A stretch of DNA of 64,000 bases from Artocarpus heterophyllus (taxonomy: Eukaryota; Streptophyta; Magnoliopsida; Rosales; Moraceae). Below are positions 48,939-61,500 of this stretch, piece after piece. Under the pieces are notes generated by a model that was not told the origin of the DNA, searched no databases, and saw only the letters and a list, made by a program, of their open reading frames with translations. Numbering within the stretch: position 1 is the stretch's first letter; each line of letters starts with the position of its first letter. Made by a program: the position numbers and the translations under genes. Where the stretch lies: the NCBI GenBank assembly GCA_025403435.1, contig CM046340.1, forward strand, positions 26,725,710 to 26,789,709, read 5' to 3'.

Positions 48939-49250
48939 GCTAGCGAGGAGGGTCGCGATGCAGTTGGGATATCTCTCCCAATCAAGGTTGATCCCCACTA
49001 CGACTAAGAACTATGGCGGCCCTGCGACAAAAAGCATCACTGATGAGGATAGCTTCTAAAGGACGACCGATGTTGCTGTCGAGAAGGGAAGGATGAAAGA
49101 GCAAGTATGACATATCTGGAAGCGATGTTTCTGTCACCAGTGTGAACAGCCGAAGGAGGAAGAGAAGTTGGAGAGGGGCGATTGGAAGAGAGAGAAGAAA
49201 GACGGTAGAAAGTGAAGAGGATATAAAACCTGATACGAAAAAATTAATTT
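48939..49250. other. Unrecognised GC-richer sequence, continuation of 46600-46770
   Basis: Once the solo LTR is removed this joins 46600-46770 into about 480 bp of purine-rich, GC-richer DNA without a long frame. It may be a gene or untranslated exon fragment; nothing identifies it. Confidence 0.4.
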
Positions 49251-52200
49251 GGACATAAATAATAAATTTTGTTCCATAAATCGTATTTTATAAAATTATG
49301 ATAAAATGTAAATTATTTATGGATAGTAGTAATGTGTATTATATTTGTAAATTTTGTGCAATTTGAAGTATTTTTTTACATATAAATTTTGTAAGTTTAA
49401 ATATTCAAAAATTTATAAAATACTCTTAAAGTAAAATTTATATCACATTAATTTCAATTTTATGGTATAAATTAATAAAGAAAAAATATGTTAATTAAAG
49501 TAGAAAAACATACCATAGTCCAAAACAGTATAAAAATGGTCAGTTGCTAGTCAAATACATTGAAAAAGATTTTTGTGTCTACAATCCATTAATTGATGAA
49601 ATATAGTATATAAAAACACACAAGAGTAAAAAGGTACACAATATGGTGTAATTATACAAATAAAATATAAACGCAGATATATGAAATACTATATTGGGTC
49701 TAAAAAATGAAGGTAAAAAGTAAGTTTGTATATTCTAAATTGACTAAAATAAATATTCTCTTAATTTTTCACTAATGGTATAAGAAAAATACAATGTAGT
49801 ATAAAATTATACTGTTAAAAGTAATGAGACCCACCAAAGAGTAACACCCAAAAGGTTAAAATTTGGCCACCTCATTCCCTATGTGTATCGATTTTAACGA
49901 TGGCATTTGGAAAAGAATTTTACCACAAAAAGTCCTAGATGATGACTTAGGTTGCTGAGTCACGAAAGTTGGGAAAAAAAAATCCCACTTTATGGTCATC
50001 ACTTCTATGCAACATTTGAAGAAAAAAGCTCTCCTTTTCCACAACTAGAATGGCAGCCCCCATAAGCACTCCCTCTCAGTTATTTTGCTCAAAAACAACC
50101 CAAAATCCATATTCCAACTATGTTCTAGAACAAGTTTAATGTTTGGTTCAAGATTAACAACTTTGGAAGGTAAACCCTAGAGTTTTCTCTATGTGTTTTT
50201 AGGGTTTTCTTGGATTTTTTTTAGAAGGATTTTGATGGGGGTTTTTTGGTCAGGATTTGTGTTAATGAAAGCGCAAACAAGATCAAGCTTATTGTAGAGG
50301 AACATCAAGTTTACAAATCCTTCGGTAAAAACTCTTAACCTATGCTTCAAAGTTATTTTGTTTTTATCAAGTTAGTATGTATTTGTATAAAGATAGGCTA
50401 TGGCATGACAAAAGAACTCTATGGCATGATTATGTGATTTGATATGTATACGATGATGATGCTTGATGGTTAGGGTTTTTATGCTATAAAGCAAGTTAAA
50501 AAAAGCTTAAATGCAAAGTTTGAATGATTTTCAAGAAAATAAAGTTTTTACATGTTTAGAGGCAATTTAATTTCTTAATAAGACTTGAAAACTGTCTAAA
50601 ACAATGAGATCAACCACTTTTGTGGCAAAGTTTTGTGAAAATTTTAAATTACTAAGTTGAAAAAAATTATGCAAACTCAACTGATTTAAAAATGTCTGAA
50701 AATTCTATTGTAATGTTGGAATTTTAGAAATGTTAAAACATAAAAGTTGTAGATCTTGTCGAAACTATTAAAAACAATTAACATCTTGTAGAAATTTCAC
50801 ACGTTTCATGAGTTAAAATGTTTACAAGTTTTAATAACAAAAGTTCAAAAAGCAATGTGAAAAGCAAAATGTTTTGAAATAAAAGGAATTTAACCCGGGT
50901 ATTTTAAAAAATTTTAATCCTTGCAAAAAATGAGCTCAACAATATAAAATGGTCATTTTTTGTTCTTGGGACAAGATCGTCAAAATTTTCATAGTTTGAG
51001 TTAAAACTATTATTTTTGTTAAAACTGGGTTTTTTGAAAAAAAAAAAAAAACCGACACCTCGTTTTACCTGTCCCACTGCCAATGCACAACAAAATGTAC
51101 GTTTTTAGCAAAAAGGGGCTCGAAAAGTTTTCTAGGACCTACCAAGAGTAAAAACATCATTTTTTGCGAAAACGACTTGAAAGGACCTCGAAACGTCCAA
51201 AATAGAAAAATGCCTATTAGCGGGAAATTTTTGAACCTCGTTAATAACAGAAAGGCAATGAGAAACAAGAAAAAAAAAAGTTCCGTTAGACTTGAGTTTC
51301 TAGAAAACTGACTGATAACGGGCAAAGTAATTAACGTTTAAGATTTGTTATTGACATGTATTCGATACTAAAGAAGTTAGCTAATGACAATAAAATTGTC
51401 CTACTTGCCCAAGCAGGACATTTAGACTGATAGAGAAGGCAATGGAAAATGGGATTGGTATAGTGTAATTCCAAGTAAGTTCTAAACCCCACCAACAACA
51501 TGTACAAAAGGTGTTCAAAAACATTATTTATTCCTTTTAAGTAAATGCACTTATTTTGAAGAAATTAAAGTATCATAAATGGCGTGTCATTGTAATTTAA
51601 TAAACTGATAAATGAATCATCAGATAAGAAAAGAAAGTGTCATACTAACCTCTCGACCCAAGGGAAGTTTTAAGTTGTGTTATAGTCTTGGTATTACAGT
51701 GACCTTTGTGCGCATTTGGTGTAAACACTTGGGCCCTAGGTAAGCTAAGGATATGAAAAGAATAACTAAAGTTCACAAGTGAGCATAAATCGATCATGCA
51801 TACATATAGGAATTATTTTATGGGCTGTGTTTGAACTTATTAAGCAATAGCTCTCCTAGTTATCTTATGTTATAGGCAATCTAATCAAGAGGTTGGAATA
51901 GGATCACTGTTGAGCTGGCAGTGAGGGATGAACAATTGTGCAGTTAAGGGTATGAATACTGCTGCAAGAATGTTTTTGTTGAATATTAAGTATTTTAGGT
52001 TGTGTTGCTTTGAAAGAAAATATTAAGTATGATATAGTATGTAATATAAGATAAGTAAGTATTCTAAACTCTTTTGAAAACAATGATGTGTTTATAATAT
52101 ATGTTAATTAGGAATTTTATGTAAAAAAATATTTCCTAATTTTATAGCTAAGTAAGTAAGAAAATTATTAAGAAACAACTAGAAAAGTCAGGTTGTGATA

Positions 52201-52550
52201 ATATATTAGTCTTTTTGCTCTAATGTTTATTTTGTCATGTGGTAAGGAATAAAATAGTTTTATTAAGTGTGGCATAGAAAACTCTGCAACATAAGAGAGT
52301 GGCATGGAGCATCAAGGGTGGAACTACATAAGGACAAGGGTGGGTGGCCCCTTTCCCGCTAAAATTGTATTTCGTTCCTCACTTCATTAGTTCAGCCACA
52401 CTTTCACCCCTCTCACTAATTTTTTTGGCTCCATCCCAATGGAGTATAAATATCTCAATTCAAATCATGATGATTACTTTAGCTTGGGTCGAGCTGGACT
52501 AAACCCTGTGAACCAATCATAATGGAAGAGTTTGAGTGAAGTTCGGGGGT
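49251..52550. other. AT-rich DNA, no gene; possible old LTR from about 49840
   Basis: Composition and phrases such as GTAACACCCAAAAGG at 49840 and the layout around 51640-51930 resemble a decayed gypsy LTR. No ends, partner or target duplication could be fixed. The frames present are low-complexity. Confidence 0.35.
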
Positions 52551-52584
52551 ATTCTTGTCTTCCCAAAAAAAGAAAGGCATGTGA

Positions 52585-52860
52585 GAATTTCATGACAGAT
52601 CTTTAATCTTTTACCAACCTACTAGAAGACATCCTTTTCAAGATGGACCGCATCCTGCTTTAGGAAGGGTTGGTCCTTTTATGTGATGAGGTCAATATCC
52701 TGAACAAGGTTAATAAGATCACTGCCGGCATAAGATGGGACATCAAATTGTTGGATCATGAAGATGGCCCACTAGTTCCTGAGAAGATATTGGTCACTTT
52801 GAAGTAGTATTGGGTTCACACCAAAGGGAACAACATTTCTACTGATGATGGTTAAAAAAA
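52585..52860 (+). pseudogene. Unrecognised broken open frame
   Basis: One plus-strand frame reads for about 90 codons with three stops: FTNLLEDILFKMDRILL, then [17 protein letters not shown], then [13 protein letters not shown] and a further YWVHTKGNN. The ordered, protein-like composition suggests a decayed coding exon or transposon protein. I do not recognise the family. Confidence 0.35.
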
Positions 52861-54700
52861 AAAGCAGGTCTATGTTTGGGCCTCAATGAAATCCCTTGTT
52901 AGGTGGAGGGGGACTAAAATGTTTCTTGATCCCAAAAGATTGTTTCCATTTTTTTTTTAGAAGTGATGTAGAAAGCTTATGTAATATCTTGTTCTATTGA
53001 TATCATAGGAAAATTGTGTAACAAGGATGAAGAATAATTAGTTCAAGAATGCCATACTGGTTATTTAAAGCATGTAATTGAGTTCAAAAAGATATTTTCT
53101 TTAATTAATGTCAATTTCTAGCTTTCCCTCCTGGTAAAAAGAATAAAAAAAAGAAAAAAAATTCCTTGCTTTCTCTAAAGATGAAAGCCATGCTTATACA
53201 GCCTGTTTGGCAATGGACGGTCTTAACCATTATCTCAGTTATGAATAATGCAAAGTTCTCACATGCTGTAGTAAAAAGAAAAAAGTTGCTACAGTGTAAA
53301 ACTCTTATATATTACAGTAAAAACAGTTCTAACTAATGGTTCTACCCACTATACCAAACACTCTAGTTTTTTTATCTTTACTTCTTTGACTTTCCATTTT
53401 TTATTTTGGTCACTCGCTGATGGAAGATTCAACAATATGTCAAATTTTAAGCAATTCTAAGCAAAATCATTGACAAGGCAAAACTGCAAATGGTCATACT
53501 CACAGTATAAAAAACAGAGGATCCTCTAGCATTCTCTTGTAGAGTTAGATCCAAGATTTCATCCTTAATTATTGTTTTTTTTTATTATTTAAAAAAAACT
53601 ACTAACTTGATTATGACTGTGTTCCGACTTCTAATAGGTCAGGTTAAACCTGAAACCTTTAGATGTTATAGGCTTGGGACAGGGCAATTACACTCGTCAC
53701 AGGTTCAGATTTAGATCCTCAACCTGACTTCCACTTAATTTAATATGCGTATGATTTTATTAGTAATATACAAACACAAACATAAATTTAAAACTTAAAC
53801 AACAAACATAAAAGAGAAAATTTTAAGGTCCCTTTTAGAAAAATAAAATAAAATAAGTAAATACACAATCGAAAACTTATAAGGTCTTTTTTTTAAAAAA
53901 AAGGAAATAAAAGAAGCAAAATTCAAAATAAGAAGTAGTAGTATTTCATTAAATAGGTCAATGAGGAAGCTACTGGTTCCCTTTCCACGCAATGAGGGTA
54001 AGTTGCCTTGTCTTTTATACCCCTTGTGGCTAAGTAGGTAGTGGAACAAGGATGAGTTTGGGTTTTTCCTCAACATGGCAGGGTGGCGGGGAGGCTAATC
54101 CACCTGAACCTGTCCCGTTGTCATCCCTATCATAGGTATTTAATAGAAAGGATGGTAGTTGCTCAAACTAGCGTTCTTTCCTTGAAGGTTTTATTAGGTC
54201 TGACTCAATCAATCATGAACTTTTGCCTAGTAAATGGATCCACTTTGGGCTAAAGTATAAACCTTGTCACATTTGGCATCTTTAGTTTTGATTGTTGCAG
54301 CAGAAGAAGTCCAAAAAGTATCTGAAAATGAAACTCCATCGTAAACATGTGTTCAGATATTTTCTATTAGCAAACATTGAAGAGTACAATCTATTTGATA
54401 TTAGAAGTCTTATGTGGTTGTTAATACGTTGTTGATGATAAATATTTGTTAAAATGAAAAGGTGAGAGGGAATAAAAAGTTGTTTAATAGAGAGAGGAAC
54501 AAAATAAGAAAAAAAGGTATTTAAAAAGAACACGTAAATTTACAACAACTAGATTATAGAGGAGTTTTAAGCAAGGAAAAGATATGAAAGAGAAAAAGTT
54601 TAAAAAATATGAATAAGAAAAACACAAAAAAAGGAGTGGTTGATATGTTGTTTATATAATAGGAGAATGAGTTTCTTAAGGTCGTCGTTTCTTTAACCAT
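52861..54700. other. AT-rich DNA with a MITE-like element; no gene
   Basis: Only the element at 53199-53367 stands out. The frames at 53795-54076 and 54282-54533 are low-complexity AT-rich readings without motifs. Confidence 0.5.
53199..53367. mobile_element. MITE-like element, about 168 bp
   Basis: TGTTTGGCAATGGACGG at the left pairs imperfectly with TGTTTGGTATAGTGGG read from the right; both continue to ACCATTA. The target duplication was not resolved. Confidence 0.45.
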
Positions 54701-54744
54701 GTTCAAAGCGGTTTTGGTTTTTTTTTTTTTTAAGCCTATCTCAA

Positions 54745-54858
54745 GGAAAACCTTTTTCGCTCTGCTTAGCCCTATCTCTCTCTAGGGGTATTTTAGTGAT
54801 AAGTTCTATAAGAACTGGACAATCCTATTTAGTCAAACACCTAGCGACCAACCAAAGT
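54745..54858 (+). pseudogene. ycf2: Plastid ycf2 fragment in nuclear DNA
   Basis: Translation gives [16 protein letters not shown], then [16 protein letters not shown], matching the P-loop-containing stretch of plastid Ycf2 (family form GSIGTGRSYLVKYLATN). It ends in a stop soon after. Only about 38 codons are recognisable. It is a transferred plastid fragment, not functional. Confidence 0.75.
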
Positions 54859-55012
54859 TAGCTTCAATCATTATATATTAAATAGAAGCAAAAGCCTTTG
54901 TGTCTCGAATGAATTTAAGGGCATATTCAAAGAAATTCTGATTCTAATCCATGAGTATACCATGAAGTTACAAAGGTTATACCTGTGAACTTATTGAATC
55001 CATTGTTTGGGC

Positions 55013-55168
55013 TCATAATAACTTAAAAGTTGCTCCTGCTACTCGCAACAAATAGGCATGAACCATTTCACGAAGTATGTGTCTGGATAGCCCAAAATCG
55101 TAATAGTTAGATCTCGGTCTTCCACTCAAAAAACAATGTCGATGAAGGCGTATCGGGTCAAAGCGTAA
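55013..55168 (-). pseudogene. rps14: Plastid rps14 fragment in nuclear DNA
   Basis: The minus strand reads [20 protein letters not shown] followed by [15 protein letters not shown], the C-terminal half of plastid ribosomal protein S14 (family form [23 protein letters not shown]). After the LL the sequence diverges, with a short insertion and a stop. The N-terminal half is not recognisable. The mitochondrial S14 does not fit this motif set. Its neighbour ycf2 is far from rps14 in plastid genomes, so the insert is rearranged. Confidence 0.8.
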
Positions 55169-55529
55169 GCTAGTGATACTTTCGGCTTCTTCTTTGTTCT
55201 GGAAACACGTCTTCCTATTCCATCTTTTCCCGAATCTCCTTTAACGGACGAAATAGAAGCTCAAGAAGGAATACCAAAATAGTACAATAAAAATACTAGT
55301 ATGGTAGAAAAATCTTTTTATACTATACTATCTAATATCTCATAGAATATTGCTCTCATAGGTTTGATCTTATAGAATCTGACTCATTTTCTCACTGAGC
55401 GAAAGGTATGAAATAAATCAATCATGCACCTTTTCTTTCCTAGTTATACCAAAACATAAAGTGCAGTTGGTTGGATCCAAATTATTCTTGAAATAAACAA
55501 CTCACTATAAGAGGTGGAATATAATACCC

Positions 55530-56090
55530 TAGTTAAAGCATAATGACCATGTGTCTGAGAAAATTACTGATAGACATCTTATATAGATAAGATACCAATG
55601 GGATGTAAAAATGCATCGGTAAGGGAGCGTTCCACCTAGAGGGGAGCAAAAGCTCCTGTCATGATGAATCTTGCAATGTATTGGTGATGAATACATCAAG
55701 CAGCTTGAGTTGTAAAGTCTCCACTGTAATCTTGCCCGCGACCTAGACAGGGGCCCCAAAGTTTTGGCTGGATATGCTTGGAACATCATCGGCCACCTCC
55801 AGCTCAGCCCGCTCCTGGGCTATAACTCGAGAGGAGCCTGCGATGGCTACCTTGATGTAAGGGTTCTCGCCCCTACATGGCCTCACTGGGCGCTCCTTAT
55901 CCAGTAGGTTGAGGAACTCCTACTCGAGGACAGTCTGGGAGTCGACTCTCAATATTTGCTCGAGTCGGCTAGGCCCATCCTGCTCCAGGGATATGCTTTC
56001 AATATTAACTTGGACAGTGGACGAACTAGCCTCAGGGTTGTTTTCTGACTAGGAAATGTTGACATTCTAGGAATCTGACACGTTACTCAT
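55530..56090 (-). pseudogene. Gag-like pseudogene of an unidentified retroelement
   Basis: From ATG at 56090 one minus-strand frame continues for about 185 codons (MSNVSDS, EASSSTVQVNIESI, RLEQILRVDSQTVLE, YIKVAIAGSSRVIAQ). It is interrupted by four TAG stops and one TGA, each consistent with a former CAG or CGA codon. Ser/Gln-rich start, position after a GC-rich 5' stretch (56100-56540) and repeat-like surroundings suggest retroelement Gag. No diagnostic motif was seen, so the family is uncertain. Confidence 0.45.
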
Positions 56091-56099
56091 TTTTCGCAC

Positions 56100-56545
56100 T
56101 TTTTGGGAAAACTACCTAATCAGGCTGTGGTAGCTTGTAAACGTAAAGTCTTTGGGCTAATAACTGTAGCTCTGCAGCTAAGAACTCAATGGTGCGAATT
56201 CTGGTCTCAATCGTGTGGAAATGACAGAAAGAAAGGCCCCACTTATAGCCATTTTAGGCAAGAAATCTAGGCATAGAAAACAAAAAAGCGCGATGATTAC
56301 GCTTGTCAGGCGGTGCAGTCGACCTTAGAGCGACACGTGTCTGCCAAGAAATCCATGCAACCCTTCGTCTCACCCCACTTTAGAATGCCATTTGGTCTTC
56401 TTTCTTTAGCCAACCTCACCCACTGGTGTAGTCCACCAGGCTAGACACCGACCAGGTGAACTGAGGGGCTAATGTTGAGGGTGAGCTCGGTGCCACCGCC
56501 GAGAAGATGAACTCTGGGCGGTCGGCTAAACAGCTCTACAGAGCC
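56100..56545 (-). other. GC-richer sequence 5' of the gag-like pseudogene
   Basis: It contains GCGACACGTGTCTGCC near 56330, whose core GACACGTGTC is a palindromic G-box. It may be leader or LTR of the same unidentified element. It is cut at 56545/56546 by the 3' LTR of copia A-2. Confidence 0.4.
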
Positions 56546-58578
56546 TATTGGAAACAAAGTGCGCAACGGAATTTTAAAAATTTTCGTCAGAGTATTTTTC
56601 AAAACACAAGTTTGACATGTTATATGTATAAATTAAACAGATCTTACTAACCTCAGTGTGCCGAGGAACCTCCGCGACCTGTGTAGAGAAGTAACGTTCC
56701 AGAAGAGCCTCAACCAACTGGTCTTCTTTGCTATTCTCTATCCACAACTGGAGTGAGTGTGGACTCACACGTACAGCTCTTCCACCGGTGACTCTCCTTC
56801 CAACCAACAGAGAGAACCCAAAGCTAGTGTTCGTGATTTGTGAACAAAAGCTCTCAGGGAGTTTTCAGATGCTTACTCGAAGAGTATCACTCTTAATCTC
56901 TCAAATTGATCTAAGTAAATCATTAGACTCACTCCCTTTTTATACCTATTGGTCCTAGGGTCAGTCCATATCAGATTAGGTCTCAAAAAATCGAAACAGA
57001 ATCAAGTTTGGATCAATATCTGATAAGATCCGCGTGAAAACGCGTAATCTTAACTGTCGTCGGTCGGCAAGCCGAACTTTCTGATAGGCAGGCCGAACAG
57101 GCCAGTTCGGCAGGCCGAACACGTCATCCGACAGGCCGAACTGCCGGGAAAAAATCTCCACGAATCTTTTATTTTCCACCCGAGATTCTAAAGGATAAAG
57201 TCTCAGTTTTGATTCAAATAGCCCAATAGAAAAGATATCTGATCAAAACAAACTTTATCAAGATAATCTCTAAGAAAATAAATCAATTCACAATAATTCT
57301 ACAAGTTTATCTTGTTCTAATTGTCCAAAATTAAAACAACCGATAAACAGACAAGAATTACCCGAACGCAATAATTCAACAAGTTCATCTTGAACTAATT
57401 TTCTTACATAATTAATTCAACCGATAAACAGACATGAATTATTTGATTCTTATAAATTTTAAACCAATCTGATAAATCCGACATAAGTCACCAATTATTG
57501 GAAAAGCACGTCGTGTCGTTACAGGATTTTGTGAGCTAGCAAAGGGGACCAAAATGGACCTATAAAGTTCAAGCTCATGATAATTATGAAACCCAATATC
57601 CCAGATATACATTTCACAATTATCAACTCCAACGCTACTCCACTAAAAGCTTGGAGCTGCACTCTCGAACTTTGTAGAATTACGAAGCTCGTGTAGCTAA
57701 GTCTCCATGACATATCATAGTGTATCGCATCCCCATATGATCATCCATAATCGGCTTAAGGACAAATTCTGTCTTACCTTCCCGATTATTTTTATCTTAC
57801 GTTCCATTGTCTCACCATTAGAAAACTTACCATCCAAAGATAGTATACCATTCGGTTACACCTATGTATCCAAATGGTTGAGCGCTCCAGTTTTCCAATT
57901 ACAGGACAACGCATATAAGAGGATATCATTACTCCTAAAGAGGAGCTATGGATTCCATATCTATAAATAACAAGTCTATTCTATCAAGAGTCATGCCTCC
58001 AACGTACCGGTATGCATACCACTATTGAGATGTGGGTGTCACCCTTTGGCACATCAATTGACACAAGTTGAGATAACAGGCCCATTATTCATCTCAGGAT
58101 TGAGATACAATACAAATGACTGTCTAAAGTGAATCTGTTTGCCGAGACAGAATTATTAATCCAAATCAATTCACTTTATGTCCCGATCCAACACATCGTC
58201 ACCTATGACAACGCGCCAATGTTTCTATTCACGGAGTCCAACTCTGATGGCCAAGACAAACCATCTCCTAAAAGGGATATAGACAACATAACAATCTTTA
58301 CATGAATAAAGCGCCCAACTTTATTCCCTCGATTGCAGATCATATGTTTTAGACCGTCACCTTAAGAATCGTGTCTTCTCCATAATCAGTCCATCATATG
58401 CCCAATTCTTAAGGTTTAGACTGACAGTCTCAGACTACTGTTTGCTTATCAAACATTCAACAAATATGAACGTAAAGTGGACAATATTTGGTATATATAA
58501 ATGAATAAATTCTTTATTGATAAAAATGTCTCCAAAAACGCATTACATTTTTACTCCTTAGAGCATACATGTCTAACA
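56546..58578 (-). repeat. 3' LTR of copia A-2 (2033 bp)
   Basis: Plus-strand ends TATTGGAAACAAAG (G of the terminal TG changed to A) and CATACATGTCTAACA. The promoter TATA box TATAAAAAGGGAG reads on the minus strand from 56944. A near-palindrome array is at 57055-57145, and a short open frame at 56574-56807 recurs in related LTRs. Confidence 0.95.
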
Positions 58579-58592
58579 ATCTCCCACTTGCA
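58579..58592 (-). promoter_or_regulatory. Polypurine tract of copia A-2
   Basis: On the minus strand TGCAAGTGGGAGAT lies directly before the 3' LTR, between the pol stop and TGTTAGAC. Confidence 0.9.
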
Positions 58593-61500
58593 CTAAGTGA
58601 GTAAATACTGCAAATTTTGCATCCCCATAGCTTCCACATGCCTCTCGAAGACTCTCCCAGTAAGTGTCTTCGTAAATGGATCAGCTAAATTGTCCTCTGA
58701 CGCGATCTTGCACACCGTGACTTGCCCGCTCTCAACGAAGTTCTTTATCACATGATACTTCCGATCAATATGCTTACTCTTCTTGTGAAATCTTGGTTCC
58801 TTAGCATTAGCTACCGCCGCACTGTTATCACAATACAGTGATACCGCCTTATCCATACCAGGAACTACCTCAAGATCCCCAAGGAACTTGCAGAGCCACA
58901 CTGCTTCTTTCGAAGCATCACTAGCCGCCACATACTCGGCCTCCATCGTTGAATCTGAAGTGCAATCTTGCTTCGCACTTCTCCAACTGATGGCACCGCC
59001 ACCTAGAGTAAACACAAACCCCGAAGTTGATTTCCTAGAATCCAGGCAGGATTGAAAATCCGAATCAGTGTATCCTAGAGGAGTTAAATCCTCACCCGAA
59101 TACACAAGCATATACCCTCGAGTCCTTCTCAGGTACTTGAAAATATGCTTTACCGCAACCCAATGGTTCGGTCCTGGATCCGCCTAAAATCGACTCACAA
59201 TCCCGACCGCATAGCTAATATTCGGTCGAGTGCAAAGCATTGCATACATGAGACTACCCACTGCAAAAGCATAAGGTACCTTCTTCATGTATTCTCTTTC
59301 TTCATAAGACTTTGGAGAGTCTTTCTTAGAAAGAGTAATTCCAGACCTAGATGGTTGCCCACCTTTCTTGGAATCATGCATTGCAAACCTCCTGAGAATT
59401 TTATCTATGTAGCCGGTCTGTGACAAAGCTATCATTTTGTTCTTCCTATCCCGAAAGATCAGGATACCGAGAACAAAATTAGCCTCACCTAAGTCCTTCA
59501 TGTCAAACTGCTTGGTCAACCATAATTTGACCGATGACAATGCCCCAATGTCATTGCCAATTAGCAGAATGTCATCTACATAGAGTAGTAGAAAAACCAC
59601 CTTCCTATTCTTAATGTGTTTGTAAACACATGGTTCATCCACATTTTGTGAGAACCCATAAGTCTTGATCACTTGATCAAATCTTATGTTCCAAGAACGA
59701 GAAGCCTGCTTAAGTCCATAAATTGACTTTAGCAGCTTACAAACCTTACCCTCTTGACCCGCGATCTTGAACCCGTCTGGTTGTTTCATATAAATGGACT
59801 CATCAAGATAGCCATTCAGAAAAGCCGTCTTGACATCCATCTGCCAAATCTCGTAGTCGAGAGCGGCAGCTATGGACAAGAGAATCCGGATGGACTTAAG
59901 CATGGCTATAGGCGAAAAGGTTTCCTCATAATCGATTCCTTCCTTTTGCGTATAACCCTTAGCTACTAGTCTAGCCTTAAAGGTTTCGACCTTTCCATCC
60001 ACTCCTCTTTTCCTCTTGTAGATCCACTTACATCCTATGGGTTTTACCCCTTTGGGAAGATCCACAAGCTCCCAGACCCGATTAGTCTCCATAGACTTCA
60101 TCTCTATGTTCATTGCCTCTGTCCAGAGTCTTGAATCAACATCCTCCATGGCTTCTGCGTAAGTATAAGGATCCCTGTCATGTGCATCCGGTTCAGCCAA
60201 AAAGACTTCCCCATTGAACATATACCTTTCAGGTTGACGCCCGATCCTCCCACTACGCCGAAGCCCCTTAGGTTGTTGTTCAAGTTTGTTTGGTTTTTCT
60301 ACACTGATCCGAATGGTTTCATTCGGAACCTCCGGAGTTAACGGATCACCCCTCAACTCCTCAAGCACCACTTTGCTTCGAGGTTTAAAGTCGTTCATGT
60401 TACTCTCCTCAAGGAAAGTTGCATTAGTTGAAACCACGACTTTATTTTCCTTTGGGTTATAAAAATAACCCCCTTTAGTCCCTTTTGGATATCCTACAAA
60501 CACGCAAACTTCTGAACGTGCTTCCAACTTATTCAGATCCTTAAACAGGACATGAGCTGGACATCCCCATATGCGAATATGGTTTAAGGATGTCTTCCGT
60601 CTTGTCCACAACTCGTGAGGAGTTTTAGGGACCGATTTTGAAGGCACATTGTTCAAAAGATAACATGCGGTTTGTAGTGCATATCCCCAAAAGGATAAAG
60701 GCAATGATGAATAACTCATCATGGACCGAATCATGTCCAACAAAGTCCTATTTCTTCTTTCCGCTACGCCATTCTGCTGCGGAGTGCCTGGCGCAGTCAA
60801 ATGGGATAAAATCCCATTCTCTAACAAGTGTCCTAAGAACTCTTCAGAAAGGTATTCCCCACCTCGATCAGATCGAAGTGCCTTTATGGGTTTACCCAAT
60901 TGCTTTTCCACTTCAGCCCGAAACTCCTTGAACTTATCATAAGTTTCGCTTTTGTGGTGCATCAGGTACACATACCCATATCTTGAGTAATCGTCAATAA
61001 AAGTGACGAAGTACTCATACCCTCATCGTGCCCGGATGTTCATCGGTCCGCAAACATCACTGTGCACAAGTTCTAGAACCCTTTCGGCCCTATTGCCCTT
61101 AGACCCGTATGGTCTTTTGGTCATTTTATCCTCCAAACAAGACTCACATTGAGGTATAGATTCCACCTTTAAGTGACTTAAAGGTCCATCCCTTATCAAC
61201 CTTTGAATCCTATTCAGGTTAATATGGCCAAGGCGCAAATGCCAAAGATAAGTCTTATTAGAGTGAAAAGTTTTAAGTCTTTTTGAGTCATTATCATTTA
61301 TCTCAGCATTAAGCAATAGGTCCATCTTAGGTTTGATAAAATATAGATTATTTTGCATCCATCCAGAACAGATAAAAGATTTGTTTTTACGAATCACCAC
61401 TTTTTCATTAAAAGATACCACGTAGGAGTCTTTAAATAAAGAAGATACAGAAATTAAATTCCTTTTAAATTTAGGAACATAAAAACAGTTTCGCAAAATT

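Noticed and set aside
51065..51325. 86-codon Phe/Leu-rich minus frame
   Set aside because: Low-complexity reading of AT-rich DNA with no start context or motif.
55013..55168. Mitochondrial rps14 as the source
   Set aside because: The mitochondrial protein does not have the [14 protein letters not shown] motif; the plastid protein does.
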